Positions 36,594-38,477 of a stretch of DNA of 38,477 nt are shown piece after piece. The notes under the pieces are model-generated. The model had not been told where the DNA came from, ran no database searches, and saw nothing but the letters and a program-made list of their open reading frames with translations. The DNA lies in the NCBI GenBank assembly GCA_023459355.1, contig JAEWUM010000044.1:1-38477 (forward strand). The letters are read 5' to 3'. This DNA is from Bacteroidota bacterium. Lineage in GTDB: Bacteria; Bacteroidota; Bacteroidia; Bacteroidales; Paludibacteraceae. The number at the start of each line of letters is the position of its first letter. Position 1 is the first letter of the stretch. Position numbers and translations under genes: made by a program.

Positions 36594-38424
36594 CCAGTAT
36601 AAGTACCGTTTTAGCAGGAATGCTGAGATATTCTTTCAGACTTATATCTTTGTTTGCTACGATATCTCTTGCTGAGATTTTACCTGCTAACATTTCACTG
36701 TACCTTTCCAAACTCACGACACTTTCTTTTTCATTGTTATTGGCGACTACCATAACAGATTTATCATCAAGATACCGGAAATACACATAAACTCCGTTCT
36801 CAGGTATAAAATGCTTCATTTTACCCTGATGCAACACCGGATTGTTTTTCCGATAATGCAACAAAGTCTTCAGGTAATTGAAAATATCATTTTCTTCAGC
36901 AGTACGCCCTTCAACAGAGAAAGCATCCCGTTCATCCTCTTTCCATCCTCCGGGAAAATTAAAGCGATGCCCTTCATAATTGCCGGAAATACCATCAAGC
37001 ATGATCTCCGTGCCGTAATATATCTGTGGGTATCCCCTCGTGGTAAGCAGCATAGCCAGCGCCATCTTGTACTTCAGGACATCCCTCTCAACAGCCAGTG
37101 AATATCGGTCGACATCATGATTATCCAAAAAATTCATCAGCAAATTGGGATTCGGATAAGCAAAATCCAACGCGTAGTGCATATATAATCGTGCCATGCC
37201 ACTATTCCAACCTTCTTCTTCATTGAATGCTTGCCTGAACACCACCCCCAGCGGAAAGTCCATCACACTTTGCATTTGCGAGTCGAACCCATCCTTGTTG
37301 TTGTTACCCGACTGATAATAAGCAATTTCCTGAGCAGTATTCATCCAACACTCTCCCACGATGTTCATTTTCGGATATTCCTTTCTTATTTCCCGGATAA
37401 ACCGGGCAGCAGTCCGGATATCATTATAAGGATAAGTATCAATACGCAAACCAGCCACATTCCCATATTCAATCCAGAAAACATAGACCTGACGCAGATA
37501 ATCGAACAAGAGTTTATTTTGCAGGTTGAAATCCGGCATATTCGGGGCAAACCAACCATGTGTCAGCCGGTGCAAATCCGATTCAGCTGCATGTGGGTCA
37601 GTCCACGCCATCATGCGGTAGTTCGAAGAAGTAAATTTATCCCACTGATTGAACCAGTCCTTTGCCGGCAAATCCTTCAGCCACCAATGTGCAGCACTGC
37701 AATGGTTTGGCACCACATCCAGAATCATCTTGATACCATGTTTTTTAGCTTCTGTCGAAAGTCGCCGGTAATCCTCATTTGTCCCCAGTCGCGGGTCAAC
37801 CTTATAATAATCAGAACATCCATAATGATGATAAGAATACTGCACATCGTTGTTATCAAAGAAAGGTGTAGTCCAAATGGTCGTAATACCCAAATCAGCC
37901 AGATAAGGAATTTTCGAGATGATGCCCTCCAGATCTCCTCCGTGCCGTTTACCCGGATCCTTTCTATTCACGCCCTGATGATAACCCGGAACGGAATCAT
38001 TATCCGGATTTCCGTTCACAAAGCGATCAGGCATAATCAGGTATACCGCATCAGCAGCGGTAAAGGTTTCCCGATAGGCAGAGTTAGGTTCGCGGTGCTT
38101 TAGTTCATACTTATAATATTGTATATCATCGCCTTGTTTAATTTTCAACTGCATTTCTCCGGGTTTCGTTCGTTTACCAATCTGAAGGTATACAAACAGG
38201 TAATTCGGATTGTCGGTCAACTCCGTACGCAATACCTTTACTCCCGGATATTTTACCGTAAGCTTTGCTGATGCAATTCCTTTACCATAAAGCATCAGTT
38301 GCAGCTCCTGCTGCTGCATGCCGGTCCACCAGAATAGTGGTTCGACCCGTTGCAACATATCATTCCCGTAGATATGAACAGACAGGAAGACAATGAAAAA
38401 CAATGAAAGATATTTTTTTATCAT
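36586..38424 (-). CDS. Exported GH13 cyclomaltodextrinase/neopullulanase-like hydrolase
   Basis: This 612-residue protein from the ATG at 38424 has a signal peptide (MIKKYLSLFFIVFLSVHIYG) without a lipobox, so it is probably periplasmic. An N-terminal Cyc-maltodext_N beta-sandwich (about 25-110, VEPLFWWTGMQQQELQLMLYG) precedes the GH13 barrel (about 120-530) and a C-terminal beta domain (about 530-612). Catalytic residues are D329 (AGLRIDTYPY), E358 (IVGECWMN) and H436-D437 (FLDNHDVDR); VVPNHCS is region I. It should trim linear or cyclic maltodextrins or pullulan fragments like SusA/NplA. A further in-frame ATG lies 45 bases upstream but would spoil the signal peptide. The gene is complete, and only about 50 bases of upstream sequence remain in the window. 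Confidence 0.9.
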   Translation of the reverse strand: MIKKYLSLFFIVFLSVHIYGNDMLQRVEPLFWWTGMQQQELQLMLYGKGIASAKLTVKYPGVKVLRTELTDNPNYLFVYLQIGKRTKPGEMQLKIKQGDDIQYYKYELKHREPNSAYRETFTAADAVYLIMPDRFVNGNPDNDSVPGYHQGVNRKDPGKRHGGDLEGIISKIPYLADLGITTIWTTPFFDNNDVQYSYHHYGCSDYYKVDPRLGTNEDYRRLSTEAKKHGIKMILDVVPNHCSAAHWWLKDLPAKDWFNQWDKFTSSNYRMMAWTDPHAAESDLHRLTHGWFAPNMPDFNLQNKLLFDYLRQVYVFWIEYGNVAGLRIDTYPYNDIRTAARFIREIRKEYPKMNIVGECWMNTAQEIAYYQSGNNNKDGFDSQMQSVMDFPLGVVFRQAFNEEEGWNSGMARLYMHYALDFAYPNPNLLMNFLDNHDVDRYSLAVERDVLKYKMALAMLLTTRGYPQIYYGTEIMLDGISGNYEGHRFNFPGGWKEDERDAFSVEGRTAEENDIFNYLKTLLHYRKNNPVLHQGKMKHFIPENGVYVYFRYLDDKSVMVVANNNEKESVVSLERYSEMLAGKISARDIVANKDISLKEYLSIPAKTVLILEL

Positions 38425-38477
38425 AAATTTATTATTGGTTAATTTATTGACTACAAAAGAGCCAATCACTATTAACT

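Noticed and set aside
37231..38103. 290-residue open frame on the plus strand opposite the GH13 gene
   Set aside because: It is wholly antisense to a clear GH13 enzyme with intact catalytic motifs and has no recognisable domain, so it is a shadow of that gene.
1..38477. Mobile element, prophage, CRISPR array, tRNA or rRNA genes
   Set aside because: Both strands were read for transposase or integrase motifs, regular direct repeats with spacers, and cloverleaf or rRNA-like sequence; none was found.

Overview
The window looks like a piece of a Bacteroidota chromosome, most likely from an anaerobic or facultative, free-living Bacteroidales/Marinilabiliales-type organism. The reasons are the recurring promoter motif TAnnTTTG upstream of many genes, the near absence of Shine-Dalgarno sequences, a TonB-dependent receptor with a CarboxypepD_reg-type N-terminus paired with a DUF4249 lipoprotein, a DUF3078 protein, a DUF1599 gene followed by a BT_3928-like DoxX gene, and several Bacteroidota-type intergenic repeats. 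No rRNA, tRNA, CRISPR array, transposase or phage gene was seen. The species cannot be named from this sequence.

Layout. 0-4.8 kb: a DUF1599/DoxX pair, a divergent YeiH-type transporter, a run of small accessory proteins (DUF4180, YdeI-like, DUF1801) and a broken streptogramin/xenobiotic acetyltransferase gene. 4.8-11.5 kb: the most striking part. It is a compact seven-gene minus-strand operon (DsrE2-like, TusA, MvhD-like, two HdrA/Qmo flavoproteins, a small winged-helix protein, and a membrane-bound HdrC/QmoC), divergent from a Crp/Fnr regulator, with an almost perfect FNR/HcpR-type palindrome between them. 11.5-21.6 kb: housekeeping genes (tcdA, a UvrD/PcrA helicase, an acyltransferase, an LptF/G permease, butyrate kinase, a DUF456 protein) plus the TonB receptor-DUF4249 pair. 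21.7-26.9 kb: small envelope proteins (a lipoprotein with a glycine-rich hydrophobic tail and an outer-membrane protein, Hsp20, a DUF3078 protein, two hypotheticals, a lipocalin-like lipoprotein) separated by clear hairpin terminators. 27.0-30.1 kb: an mscS-ablA-ablB operon predicted to link osmotic release with synthesis of the osmolyte N-epsilon-acetyl-beta-lysine. 30.5-38.5 kb: an outer-membrane protein/cupin pair, a GlcNAc-kinase-like protein, the NAD(P)HX repair enzyme and two exported GH13 alpha-glucan hydrolases.

How the genes fit together. The sulfur/Hdr operon reads as a cytoplasmic persulfide relay (DsrE2, TusA) feeding, or fed by, a flavin/iron-sulfur complex anchored to the membrane quinone pool through the HdrC/QmoC subunit. 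The separate MvhD-like protein supplies the domain that is fused to QmoB in sulfate reducers. No sat, aprAB, dsrAB or hydrogenase gene lies in the window, so the electron and sulfur partners are unknown. The regulator and its palindrome suggest control by redox or nitrogen-oxide signals. Dispersed repeats sit mostly at the 3' ends of genes, where they may act as terminators.
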